Translations under genes and position numbers: made by a program | NCBI GenBank assembly: GCA_039583875.1 | Contig: CM077166.1 | Location: forward strand, 86,054,564 to 86,118,563 | Length of the DNA: 64,000 bases | Origin: Platanthera guangdongensis | Taxonomy: Eukaryota > Streptophyta > Magnoliopsida > Asparagales > Orchidaceae | Direction: 5' to 3' | The notes under the pieces: model-generated | Databases searched by the model: none | Seen by the model: the letters and a program-made list of their open reading frames with translations, nothing else | What the model was told of the DNA's origin: nothing | In this document: positions 23,575 through 34,836 of the stretch, one piece after another | Layout: every line of letters starts with the position of its first letter | Position numbering within the stretch: position 1 is the first letter of the stretch

Positions 23575-23900
23575 ACCAGAAATAATCGTCGAACTCCGTT
23601 CGACGCTCGACGAATAAACAACGATAATCATCGAACTCCATTCGACGCTCAGCGATATTCGTCGAACTCCGTTCGATGAATAAGTAACGATATTCGTCGA
23701 ACTCTGCTCGACGCTCGACAAATGAACATCTATATTCGTCAAACTCTGTTCGATAAATGGAACTTAGCTCGAAGAATGGACCGCTTTATTCATCGAACTT
23801 CGTTCCAAGAATGGATCGACGCTCGACGAATGGACCACGATACTCGTCAAACTCTTTTCGCTAACTTACGATACTCGTCGAAAATGACTTAACCTAAATT
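23575..23900. repeat. Orphan TTCGTCGAA inverted-repeat array
   Basis: Units of TTCGTCGA, a 7-base spacer (ACTCCGT or similar) and TCGACG or TCGA recur about every 50-60 bp, followed by GCTCGACGAA. The arm and spacer lengths are the same as in Sirevirus B (46263-46720), yet no B-type LTR or coding sequence surrounds it. It may be a relic of another family using the same recognition motif. Confidence 0.75.
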
Positions 23901-24440
23901 TAGCGATACTCGCTGAATCCTTACATGATATTCCCCGAATTTAACTTGTCCTGATTTCTTCCTAAATTCTATGGTTTGGCCAAAAGTCTAGATCTAACCT
24001 AGAGGGATATTTTCATGCTTGCTATGCTACTCCTACACTCTAAGGGAGGAAGACAAAGGAAGGAGATCAAATAAAAATGTTCAAGCAAGGGGAAGAGATC
24101 CTCTTGCCTCAAAACATGGGAGAAATGCCGCCCGCTCGCGTCTCTTCAAGGATCGGTCGTACAAAGCCTTGAGCAACGTTTCCTGAAACTTTTGGAGGAG
24201 AAAGGAGGTCGAAATCTCAAACCCTAACTAACGAAAGTCAGGGAAATGGTAAGATATTACCACGATCAGGAAACCCTTACAAAAAGCTTTCCAAATCTCT
24301 ACTCAAACATCGAAACTGACCATTAAATCACCCGATATCGCCGACCGAAAGCTCTGCTCGTCGAATGAGTCCTGTCCCACAAAACTACAATGTCTGGTTG
24401 GGGAATGATGATGAATAGTGTCCTTAGGTTTTTGATATTA

Positions 24441-24442
24441 TG

Positions 24443-24518
<76 letters not shown>
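24441..24518. repeat. (TA)n microsatellite
   Basis: An uninterrupted TA run of about 75 bp. Confidence 0.97.
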
Positions 24519-24522
<4 letters not shown>

Positions 24523-24859
24523 CATTAATAATTAATTCATTACAATTTTGTATTACATTACCTTAAATCCTAAAACTATCCAAGAATCCATATTAACTTT
24601 GAATTCTATGAAATTCGCACCGTAGCTAAATACCGACGCTACGAAACCAACGACATAGTCAAAACTCAAATTCGACAAACAAAACTCGGGCAAACATATC
24701 CCGAAGCCAAAACACAAGCATTCTCAAAAAGGCTCCAACGAGTCACCAAAATAGACTCAGCTCACAAGGGAATCTTGCAAACAGGCTAAACCCAGCCACA
24801 GCGAAAACTCAAAGAGCAAAACCTTGCTCTAACTATGACACAAGCCGGACATGCATCAA

Positions 24860-26392
24860 TGATGAGTCCAAATTTTACACCGATTTTTGGACTCATCTGG
24901 GCCAGTTTTATCATCTTAGCACTACACTTGAGAGCTATAACTGCTTATATTTGTTTACGTGCCTATTTCATGATTAAGTGCACTTTAGACTCATTTCTGT
25001 GTGCTTTATTTGTTTATGTGTTTTTGTTGTTCTTTAGCCGTGTCTTGAGAATTTGGTGTGCACTTTTGGTGGCCTATCTGCCTCTTCTGCTGGTGTAGGG
25101 TTCGTGTGTGTGCTCCGGAACCGCTAGGGAGACCCCGATGATACAGGAACACTACACATGACCACCAGACTTACTGCGCAAGACCACTGGTCGTGCGCCA
25201 CCGATCGTGCGCATTACATTATCCTTTTTCCTAATTCTGCCCGGGTAATCGCACGATCACTGGCCATAGTCTGCACGACCACTGGTTGTGCGCCACAGCT
25301 CGTGCACGTTTACCCCCTGCTTTCCGCAAATCTGTCCTAGCCAATCGCACGATCAGTGGATTCAGTGCGCACGACCACTGGTCGTGCGCCACTGATCGTG
25401 CGCCACTGATCGTGTGCATATCTGCTGATGTTTCTATCCAGGTTGCAGGTTTAATTGGAAATTTTGCACGATCATCGACCTACAGTGCGCATGACCACTG
25501 GTCATGGGCCACTGATCGTGTGCTCTGCTTTTGCTGCCTCCGTATTTAAGGGCCTGCTCCATGATTTAGGTCAACGCCCGTCATTTTCTTCTATCGGGTA
25601 GTGCACGGGAAGCACCATTTTACTTCTCCACCTGCTCCATCACCTCCACCTTCATCGGGTGTCCATAGCCGGCTATTCCGAAGCTTTACAAACCCTCCGG
25701 CGAAGCTCCCTGCCATTGACGACCTCAACTCCAAGCTTTCCACCGTAGTTGGAGAAGAAGGTAACCTAGAGAACAGACTCAAAGGCCTTCGAGGTGACAG
25801 CTCGTTGTTACCGGAAGCCTCCTCGGACTGAGCCCGGAAGCGGATTGACAACTCGCTATTCCGGCCACGTCCTGCGGTGGATCTTCACCCTCTATTGGTT
25901 TACTCCTCTTCCCCTTCCTCTCTTGTATGGAATGATATAACATTATATTGAACTACATGTTCTATTCTATATCTAATAGGATGTTTGTAGTTTTCTTATG
26001 CTTGTAAGTTGTGTGTGTGAATGCGCCTTGCCCACTCCATATCCACTCCACACCCTTGTTTCACCCGATTGCACTCCGCACAAGAACACTTCCACCCATT
26101 AGCTTTCCGGCCACTCGCCCAATCGAAGTTCGGCATCGGGGCCGATACACTCACCTCACCTTTCGAAGCAGTGCCTTTGACCCGCATATCTTTAATTAGT
26201 TTATTAGATCAAACAACCATAATCTCTCAAGTCTCCTTTTTACTCTTTTTCTAAGTATAACCCTCATAACAATAGTTTTTGAACTGTTGCCGCTCTATGC
26301 TAATTGCATTCCTTAAGAGACCGACACTCGGGGATTTATTCCCAAACTTTATTACATGTGCGACTGGTGCGCTTGCCGATTTACACACATCA
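24860..26392 (+). repeat. Element G1 5' LTR
   Basis: About 1533 bp, starting TGATGAGTCC and ending CATCA. It matches 33245-34762. U3 holds a palindrome array at 25160-25530, and a TATA-like TATTTAA is at 25543-25549. The frame at 25601-25831 is also open in the 3' LTR but starts at GTG, so I do not call it. Confidence 0.92.
25160..25530. promoter_or_regulatory. CACGACCACTGGTCGTG array, G1 5' LTR
   Basis: The inverted repeat CACGACCA-C-TGGTCGTG (8-base arms, one-base centre) occurs several times, each flanked by GCACGATCA and TGATCGTGC half-sites that are themselves complementary. The spacing is about 100-120 bp. The array lies immediately upstream of the TATA-like box. Confidence 0.85.
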
Positions 26393-26398
26393 ATTTTT

Positions 26399-26416
26399 TG
26401 GAGCCGTTGTCGGGGA
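26399..26416 (+). other. Element G1 primer-binding site
   Basis: TGGAGCCGTTGTCGGGGA follows the LTR by a few bases. It differs at two positions from the TGGCGCCGTTGCCGGGGA expected for tRNA-Asp priming in Athila/Tat elements. Confidence 0.85.
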
Positions 26417-26636
26417 ATGCAACTATAGAGCGACTCAAGATGACTGAAAATATTATTATAAGAGGTAGTGTTTTTGACTGCTATTTCCTTGTGTAGTGTT
26501 TGCCGTAGTGAATGCAGGGTCGAGGCACAGGAGATCCAGTAGCCTACTACCCCTTTTCCTTCAACCACTTTCATTGACCACTATTCAGCAGTAGACTTAT
26601 AAAGCAAGCCATACCAACCTCACATACCGAGCAAAA

Positions 26637-27730
26637 ATGGGAAATAACAGTTTAGAGATCTCGCCTGACCTCACCGAATATATCATCGAAAACTGTCAAT
26701 TCAGAGGAGACGGAAAAGTAGATGAATTATGCCACGTGCAGCGGTTATTAGAAATTTACAACACGTGTACTCCAAACGCTTCCAACAATGAGCAGCAGAG
26801 GATCCGACTCTTCTCCTTCTCCCTAAAAGATGAAGCAAAGCGATGGTATCAAGATATCCGGAAGGGAATATCCTCATCCTGGAAACAACTCGAAGGGAAA
26901 ATCTTGGCCAAATTCCGACAACTTAGCAATAGACAATTACAAGGAGCTCATTACCTTCACCCAAAGAAATGAAGAGAACTTGTTCGATACATGGGAGCGT
27001 TTCCAGTCCCTGCGAAGGGAATGCTGCAGAGTGGAAATGTCAGACATCCTCCTAATCCAAACTTTCTACTGCGGCATCTCAGACAGATTCCGGCAATTAC
27101 TTGACATTGCAGCCGGTGGAACTCTGTTTAACAAATCCAGCGAGGATGCCTGTGAAGTTATAGACAACATTGCCAAAACTAGTAGGCATTGGAACTCTCC
27201 TCCTTCTCTCGACCTTCCGGTAGAGATAAATTCAGTAGTCTCTGATGAAGCCACCGACCACAATCCCTCGTCAAAGATAGAGTAATTTTTCACTTATGCG
27301 TGCAAAATGATGGAGATGTTCAATGACAAAGCCACCACCATTCAACGCCTACAAACCGCCATATGGATTCTCACGGAAAAGTTATAAGGTTCAGTCAATC
27401 AGAAACAGAAAAAGCTTAGAGAGGGCCTCTCCTTCTGATCCTCCAGCACAATCACTTCGCGAGCCCATTGTCGATTTGGTAAAGGAACCTCCATCCTCAC
27501 CGACCGCGCAAGAACCCATGGAATTACCACAACCTGTGAAGAACGCCGTGAAGCCGCCATTTCCCCACCGACTGCAAAACAAAAAGGATGAAAAGCAATT
27601 CCATAAATTCCTTGAGATCATGAAAGGAGTCCAAATCAGTATACCTCTGACAGAAGCTATCACTCAGATCCCAGGATATTCCAAGTTCCTAAAGAACCTC
27701 ATATCACGACGTAAATATTTAGAAGGATAG
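26637..27730 (+). pseudogene. gag: Element G1 gag
   Basis: The capsid-like protein of the element. ATG 26637 opens a frame containing LRFSFSLKDEAKRWYQD-type retrotrans-gag sequence (read as RLFSFSLKDEAKRWYQDI). Near 26930 the frame shifts to the one at 26830-27285, where ELITFTQRNEENLFDTWERF and FYCGISDRFRQLLDIAAGG continue the family pattern. A stop at about 27285 is followed by a third open piece (27323-27730), a Pro-rich linker ending in the conserved pre-protease helix ISIPLTEAITQIPGYSKFLK. The pieces together give a normal Athila gag order, so at least two disabling changes are present. Confidence 0.85.
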
Positions 27731-30220
27731 AAAACGATCAATATCACTAAAGAATGCTCAACTCGCCTCGCCAACTATTCCCCAACAAAACGCTGAGATC
27801 CAAGAAGTTTCACCATCCCCTGCAGATTCGGCCTCCACAGATTCGGACGTGCATTATGTGATTTGGGAGCTTCAATAAGTCTAATGTCGCTCTCCATCTT
27901 CCACGAGCTAGGAGTTGGGATTCTACAGCCCACCCACCTGAGCTTGCAATTAGCTGACAGATCGATAAAACAACTGGCCGGGATAGTCGAAGACCTCACT
28001 GTCATGGTCAACAACCTCGCCTTCCCAGCAGATTTCGTCGTACTCAACATGATGGCCGATCCCAAAGTGCCTATAATCCTAGGACGGCCCTTCCTTGCCA
28101 CAGCCCGTGCCATTATCAACGTCGACCAAGTAGAGCTAACCCTAATCCTTGGGGAAGAAACGATTTCTTTCAACGTCCACGAACCACCCCAACATCTCTG
28201 AATCACCAACTGCGATGAAGCAGATTTGATAGACGAAGCAGACATGTACAGTGAAATGATTCTTGACCCATCCGAGCCAGCGTGGGAAGTGGAAGATGCA
28301 TCCGACAAAACCGTCCACACTAATGTCCCGAGAACCCCGCCTCCAACCAAAGAACCATTCATCACATCTACCATCAAAACCACTGCCACAACTCTGAAGC
28401 TGCTGCCCGAATCCTTGAAATACGCTTTCCTAGAGGAAGGCACAGCGTGCGCAGTCATCATCTCCACATGCCTCTCCGTCGACAACGAACTCTCCCTTGT
28501 CGATGACTTAAAGAAATACAAAAATGTTTTTGGACGTTCATTAGCTGACATAAAAGGTATCAGCCCGGCATTTTTCATGCACAAAATTCTGCTTGAAGAT
28601 CAATATAAACCGTTAGCACAACCTCAAAGGAGACTGAACCCCAAGATGCATGAAGTGGTACATGCAGAAGTAATAAAATTGCTTGACGCGGGTATCATTT
28701 ACCCAATCAGCGACAGCAAATGGGTCAGCCCAGTGAAAGTGGTGCCCAAAAAGGGTGGGATTACTATGGTGGCCAATGAAAAGAATGAATTATTTCCCAC
28801 ACGCGTGGTCACCGGGTGGAGAGTCTGCATAGACTATCGGAAACTGAATGAGGCTACCCGCAAAGATCATTTCCCGCTATCCTTCATCGACCAGATGCTG
28901 GAAAAATTGGTCGGTCAGGAATACTATTGTTTCCTCGACGGGTATTCAGGATACAATCAAATCACAGATGACCCTGAAGACCAAGACAAAATGATGTTCA
29001 CGTTCCCATCTGGCACCTTCGAGTTCAGGAGAATGCCATTCGGATTGTGCAACGGCCCAGCAACCTTCCAGCGATGCGTGATTGCCATCTTCAGCAACAT
29101 GATTGGAGACTTTCTCGAAGTCTTCATGGACGGCTTTTCCCTTTTCGGGAACACCTTCGATGCCTGCCTCATGAATCTAGCCAAAGCTCTGAAGCGTTGT
29201 GAAGATACAAACCTCGTCTTAAATTGGGAAAAATGCCATTTCATGGTTCGCGAGGGCATCGTCTTAGGCCACAAAGTCTCTCACAGGGGGCTCAATGTCA
29301 ACCAAGAGAAAGTCAGCATCATCAAAAATCTTCCTCCTCTATCTTCCGCCAAGGGCATCCGCAGCTACTTGGGACATGCCGATTTCTACAGAAGATTCAC
29401 CAGTAATTTCTCATCAATATCCAACCCCCTCACAAATCTCCTGGCCAAGGACATCCAGTTTGACTTCGACAAAAAATGTATGCAAGCCTTCGAGACTCTC
29501 AAAGACCGACTCATCTCCGCTCCAATCTTGGTGGCACCAGATTGGACTTTGCCCTTCGAAGTCATGTGCGATGCAAGCGATGTTGCAGTCGGAGAGGTGC
29601 TCGATCAAAGGAAGAACAAAATCTTTCATACTATCTCCTACGGCAGCCGGTCCCTCAACGATGCTTAACTGAATTATACCACTACAGAAAAGGAGCTATT
29701 GGCAGTAATCTTCGCTTTCGAAAAATTCCATTCGTACTTAATGTTATCTAAGGTCATTATCTACACTGACCATGACGCACTAAGGTATTTATTCAAGAAG
29801 AAAGATGCCAAGCCCCGGCTAATCCGTTGGATTCTTCTACTACAAGAATATGACATCGAGATCCGAGACAAGAAAGGGGTCGAAAATGTCATCGTCGATC
29901 ACCTATCAAGATTGGAGAGCGATGCCAAAGGAGTTGTACCCATCTGCGAATGCAACGAGATTGTCGACTGCTTCCCGGACGAAAGATTATTTGCCATCTG
30001 TTCGCTCACTCCGACAATCCCGTGGTATGCAGATATGGCCAACTACCTCGCTTGCAAATCTGTCTCCCCTCACATGTCATCGCAGCAAAAGAAAAAACTA
30101 CTGTCCGACAACAAATATTATTTCTGGGAAGACCCGTTACAATTATGTACTTGCAATGACGGCATCATCAGGCATTGCGTACCCGAGACCGAATTTCAAT
30201 CCTTCTTAACACACTGCCAC
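27731..30220 (+). pseudogene. pol: Element G1 pol part 1: protease, RT, RNase H
   Basis: Protease DLGASISLM has its Asp at 27860. RT begins with LDAGIIYPISDSKWVSPVKV and VCIDYRKLNEATRKDHFPL, has MPFGLCNGPATFQRC, and then a catalytic box reading VFMDGFSLFG (29126-29134), where the second Asp of the conserved pair is Gly. RNase H has FEVMCDASDVAVG and [10 protein letters not shown]. The whole stretch from 27860 is in one frame with two stops, TGA 28199 and TAA 29666. The second falls where relatives have Gln (CAA). After RNase H the frame deteriorates towards the integrase zinc finger. The polymerase is dead, although most of its length is well preserved. Confidence 0.92.
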
Positions 30221-31311
30221 GATCGGGAGGCCGACGTCATTTCGGCGCCACAAGAACGGCAAGCAAGGTACTGTAATGTGGCATATTTTGGCCAACCCTT
30301 TTTAGAGACACCCAAGAATACGTCGCAAAATAAAATGAATGCCAAAGAACAGGAAATATCTCCAAGAGGGATGAAATGCCTCTCAACAAAATGCTCGTCT
30401 GCGAACCATTCGACATTTGGGGGATCGACTTCATGGGACCCTTTCCAATGTCACACGAAAAACTCTATATTATTATCGGGGTCGACTATGTTTCCAAGTG
30501 GGTCGAAGCCGAAGTTATCGCCGCAAATGATGCACGCACCTTATTGAATTTCATACACAAGAACATTTTATCTAGATTCGGCGCCCCGCGCAACATCATC
30601 AGCGATGGTGGGAGCCATTTCTTGCAACTCATGAAAAAGTTTGGAGTCCACCACAAAATCTCTCTTGCCTACCATCCCCAAACCAGTGGGCAAGTAGAGG
30701 CCTCAAACCGCGAGCTCAAAATAATCCTCGAAAAATCCATCCATTCCAACAGAAAAGAGTGGGCCAAGAGGGACGACGACGCCTTATGGGCGTACAGAAA
30801 CGCCTTCAAAACCCCTATCGATATGACCCCTTTTTAACTAGTTTACGAAAAAGCTTACCACTTGCCAGTCGAGCTAGAACACAAAGCTCTATGGGCAACC
30901 AAATTACTAAACATGGATATCGAAGCCGGAGCAGATAAGCGCCACAGTCAACTGAACAAATTAGAGGAGCTCTGACATTTCGCATACGAAAATGCGCGGA
31001 TATACAATGAAAGAACAAAAAAATTGCATGACCATCACATCATCCCCAAAGAATTCCAACCAGGAGACCAAGTCTTGATGTACAATTCCCGCCTCCGCTT
31101 ATTTCCAGGAAGGCTCAATTCGCGGTGGAGCGACCCCTTCACAATGATGGGAGTCTCCCCCTTTGGCGCCATCGAAATAGCCGGGAAAAGCGGAGACAAT
31201 TTCAAAGTCAATGGGCAACGGCTTAAATTATATGATGGCGACGCAACCACCGGCGAATCTCAAAGCCTGCAGCTCGCCGACCCCAAGCAAAGCGATAGAG
31301 ACACTCCTTGA
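30221..31311 (+). pseudogene. pol: Element G1 pol part 2: integrase
   Basis: It would insert element DNA into the genome. The zinc-binding N-terminus (30200-30370) is scrambled by frameshifts. The core at 30376-30837 is well kept: [10 protein letters not shown] (first Asp), ISDGGSHF (second Asp) and [12 protein letters not shown] (Glu) all present. A TAA at 30835 and a TGA near 30973 interrupt the LVYEKAYHLPVELEHKA segment. The C-terminal part at 31024-31311 has [19 protein letters not shown] and [11 protein letters not shown], typical of Athila. The catalytic triad is intact but the protein is broken. Confidence 0.88.
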
Positions 31312-31564
31312 TCGATAGTGGTTGCACCGACAAATGAGGACCACCACTCCACTCCGCAGCTACCCCTGCACGTTATTCACAAAATTTTGTATCTCAAGAA
31401 CATATTTGAGCTTTTATATTTATTTATTTTTCTTCAGACTGCAAAGAACTCTGTATTGTAACTGCTAATACAGGTATTTGGTCCACCTTAAGGACGGTAC
31501 ACCAAAGTGTCTTTCGGGAGACAACCCAAGTTGGACCATTTGGTCCTGTGCTGTGTTTTGAGTT

Positions 31565-31634
<70 letters not shown>

Positions 31635-33230
31635 GTGTGTGTCCATATTTTGTTTTGCGTGCATATTTCAATCGCAGGTGCAAGAATTTTTGAGGCACGA
31701 AAACTTGGCCGCACTTGGACATCTCGTCGCACTACCGGTATGCTCAATTTTGAGCATAGGTGCTTCTTACCCTAGTTCATTTTCACATTTGGAATGCTCA
31801 TTTTTACTAGTTGTCGAATATAAGTCTGGGGGGAGAACATGCCTGTGGTCACTACACAACACATTTTGTTGCATACACATCTCTTGTTTAGTTATTTCAT
31901 GATCTCTGTCGCACACACTGAATCACCCACATGAGTGCGCTCTTATCCAAGTGCACAGCTCGAGTCAAATGTATTGTTTTTTGTGTAAACTTTAAAATAG
32001 TGGTGCTGGCTTCGGATTTTAGGATAGAGTAGTTCGAAACTCATGCAATGCTCCTAATCGAGTGCTCATGGTTTGTGTAGAACTAGTATAGATTTAATTT
32101 TTCTTTAAGCTCGTAGATTTATATTTTTCTGTAGATGTAAATATTGTTTGTACTACTCAAAAATTTTAATCTGGAGTAATCGAACGATAATGTAGGAATG
32201 TGTGTAGCCACCACAAGACTCGTATTGCTCGAGTCGGGAGGAAGGATCATCTTTCTCGATTCCTAAGAACTTGCCCTAAGCTACTCTTGAAGCATTGGTG
32301 CCCGGTTCGTCAAGAGTGAGCATGACGTAGGCCATCATTTTGGCTAGTTTTAGCCTTATTTAGCATTTCCTACCCGTTAACCGTTACATGCCAAATTTGT
32401 GCCTACCCCATCTTTGATTCAGCTCCACTCACATTCACCAAGGCCTAAAGCTAAACCCACCATCGCAATCAAATGCTTGAGCTTGTTTAAATTTACTATT
32501 TTGATGATGATGTGATATGTGGAATTCGTGTAATGTGGTGCTGAATTGGTAAACTTTTTTATTCCTACGTTTGGGGATTGCAAACGAAGAAAAGAATAAG
32601 AAAAAAAGCAAAAAAGAAAAATCTGAAAGAATTGCTATGAGAATTCTATCCCCATCCTATTTATTGATTTTGGTCGGGTTAGGCCGTGTACACGCCCTGT
32701 TTTCAAGCTAAGTCTGGAGGTGTGTTACACATACATTTCTAAGTGGCTGTATTGGTTTAGGTTTTTGTTCGCTCGCTTTGGTTGCGTGTAGCCTTCATGT
32801 TTATCATTCACTACCAAACCTTAGCCTAAGCCCCATTCTCTCCTACAAGTCCTACTGATTCACGCTTGAGTCTAACACGCACCGTGGAGAGAGTGTGAAC
32901 GTGCAAGCGTATGGTCACTGACATTGATGGATATCTTTGGAGGTGATGACGAGCTCCGATCTTTGGCAATGCTCACCTTAGTGGCCTGCCTAGTTTCTTC
33001 CTACACATCGTCGCAAGATTCTCCTGAATTCTAATTTTGAGCAAATACAATATTTATTTATTTCTGTCGAATAGTATAAACTACGTAGTATAATTAAAAA
33101 GTTTTTTTTATTATATCTGCTATGCCCATGATGTATTTGATTTCTCATCTTTCTTTTTTTTGAAATTTCTGAGCTAGCTAGCTATTTTCTAGTTCACGGA
33201 GTGATGAATTGCTCGGGACGTGCAAATGGT
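31312..33230 (+). other. Element G1 3' non-coding part
   Basis: About 1.9 kb without a supported ORF, where full Athila elements may carry an extra ORF. It holds GGGAGACAACCCAAGTT at 31516-31532 and a purine block AAGTCTGGGGGGAGA at 31822-31836. Both have counterparts in G2's 3' part (43045 and 43346). An (AT)n tract lies between them. The bases before the 3' LTR (AAGTCTGTGGGTG, 33232-33244) are a weak polypurine tract. Confidence 0.75.
31566..31633. repeat. (AT)n microsatellite
   Basis: A continuous AT run in the G1 3' part. Frames across it translate as alternating Tyr-Ile and are meaningless. Confidence 0.97.
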
Positions 33231-33244
33231 TAAGTCTGTGGGTG

Positions 33245-34762
33245 TGATGAGTCCAAATTTTACACTGATTTTTGGACTCATCTGGGTCAGTTTTATCGTC
33301 TTAGCACTACACTTGAGAGCTATAACTTCTTATATTTGTTTACGTGTCTATTTCATGATTAAGTGCACTTTAGGCCCATTTCTTTGTGCTCTATTTGTTT
33401 CTATGTTTTTGTTGTTCTTTAGCCGTGTCTTGAGAATGTAGTGTGCACTTTTGGTGTCCTATTTGCCTCTTCTGCTGGTGCAGGGTTCGTGTGCATGCTC
33501 CGGAACCGCTCGGGAGAGCACGACGATACAGGAACACTACGCACGACCACTGGACTTACTGCACACGACCACTGGTCGTGCACCACCGATCGTGCGCATT
33601 ACATTCTCCTTTTTCCTAATTCTGCCTGGGTAATCGCACGAGCACTGGCTGTAGTGCGCACGACCACTGGTCGTGTGCCACTGCTCGTGCGCGTTTACAC
33701 CTTGATTTCTGCAAATCTGTCCTAGCAATCGCACGATCAGTGGATTCAGTGCGCACGACCACCGGTCGTGCGCCACTGATCGTGCACATATCTGCTGATG
33801 TTTCTATCTAGGTTGCAGGTTTAATTGGAAATGGCACACGATCATCAACCTACAGTGCTCACGACCACTGGTCGTGCGCCACTGATCGTGCGCTTTGCTT
33901 TTGCTGCATCAGTATTTAAGGGCCTTCTCCGCGATATAGGTCAACGCCCATCATTTTCTGCAATCGGGGAGTGCGCGGGAAGCGCCATTTTACATCTCTA
34001 GCTGCTCCATCACCTCCACCTTCATCGGTAGTCTATAGCCGGCTATTCCAAACCTTTCCAAACCCTCCGGCGAAGCTCCCGGCCATTGACGACCTCAACT
34101 CCAAGCTTTCCACCGGAGTTGGAGAAGAAGACAACCTAGAGAATAGACTCAAAGGCCTTCGAGGTGATAGCTCGTTGGTACCGGAAGCCTCCTCGGACTG
34201 AGCCCGGAAGCGGATTGACAACTCGCTATTCCGACCACGACCTGCGGTGGATCTTCACCCTCTATTGGTTTACTCCTCTTCCCCTTCCTCTATTGTATGG
34301 AATGATATAACATTGTATTGAACTACATGTTCTATTCTATATCTAATGGGATGTTTGTAGTTTTCTTATGCTTGTAAGTTATGTGTGTGAATGCGCCTCG
34401 CCCACTCCACATCCACTCCATACCCTTGTTTCACCCGATTGCACTCCGCACAAGAACACTTCCACCCATTAGGTTTCCGGCCACTCTCCTAACCGAAGTT
34501 CGGCATCGCAGCCGATACACTCACCTCACCTTGCGAAGAGGTTCCTTCGACCCGCATAGCTTTAATTAGTTTATTAGATCAAACAACCACAATCTCTCAA
34601 GTCTCCTTTTTTCTCTTTTTCGAAGTATAACCTTCATAATAATATTTTCTGAACTGTTGCCGCTCTATGCTAATTTCATTCCTCAAGAGACCGACACTCG
34701 GGGATTTATTCCCAAACTTTATTGCTTGTGCGACCGGTGCGCTTTCCAATTTACACGCATCG
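33245..34762 (+). repeat. Element G1 3' LTR
   Basis: About 1518 bp, starting TGATGAGTCC and ending CATCG, where the 5' LTR ends CATCA. It contains the same palindrome array (33535-33895) and a TATTTAA box at 33913-33919. Confidence 0.92.
33535..33895. promoter_or_regulatory. CACGACCACTGGTCGTG array, G1 3' LTR
   Basis: It matches the 5' LTR array. CACGACCACTGGTCGTG is intact here at about 33560, 33660 and 33860, with CACTGATCGTGC half-sites between. Confidence 0.85.
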
Positions 34763-34836
34763 GTCAACGTAATGCCCTGACATCAAAATTATGCCTTTAT
34801 AGGAAATATATACCCCAAAATAAGTGGCGTTACACT

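Larger units (their letters stand above)
23416..24859. other. Unassigned repeat-like flank between A and G1
   Basis: No supported gene. It contains an inverted-repeat array at 23575-23900 and a (TA)n tract at 24441-24518. The rest has no feature I recognise. It was continuous with the sequence left of 5388 before A inserted. The G1 insertion point is its right edge. Confidence 0.5.
24860..34762 (+). mobile_element. Athila-like Ty3/gypsy element G1, complete structure
   Basis: A 9.9-kb element: 5' LTR, tRNA-Asp-type primer site, gag, protease, RT/RNase H, integrase (after RT, hence Ty3/gypsy), a 1.9-kb 3' non-coding part, and 3' LTR. The likely target duplication is ATCAA (24855-24859) and GTCAA (34763-34767), four of five matching. 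The DLGASISLM protease and ILGRPFLATARAIINV segment are typical of Athila. There is no third ORF. The LTRs differ at roughly 7% of positions in the first 250 bp by my reading. Pol is in one frame over most of its length but carries stops and a mutated RT site. Confidence 0.92.

Noticed and set aside
24441..24518. (TA)n tract as a replication origin or regulatory element
   Set aside because: Simple microsatellites of this size are common; there is nothing specific around it.
25601..25831. 76-codon frame open in both G1 LTRs (also 33971-34201)
   Set aside because: It starts at GTG or an equivalent, has no ATG, shows many amino-acid differences between copies and no known domain. Two copies of one LTR are not independent evidence.
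31507..31902. Tyr-Ile repeat proteins
   Set aside because: They are translations of the (AT)n tract.
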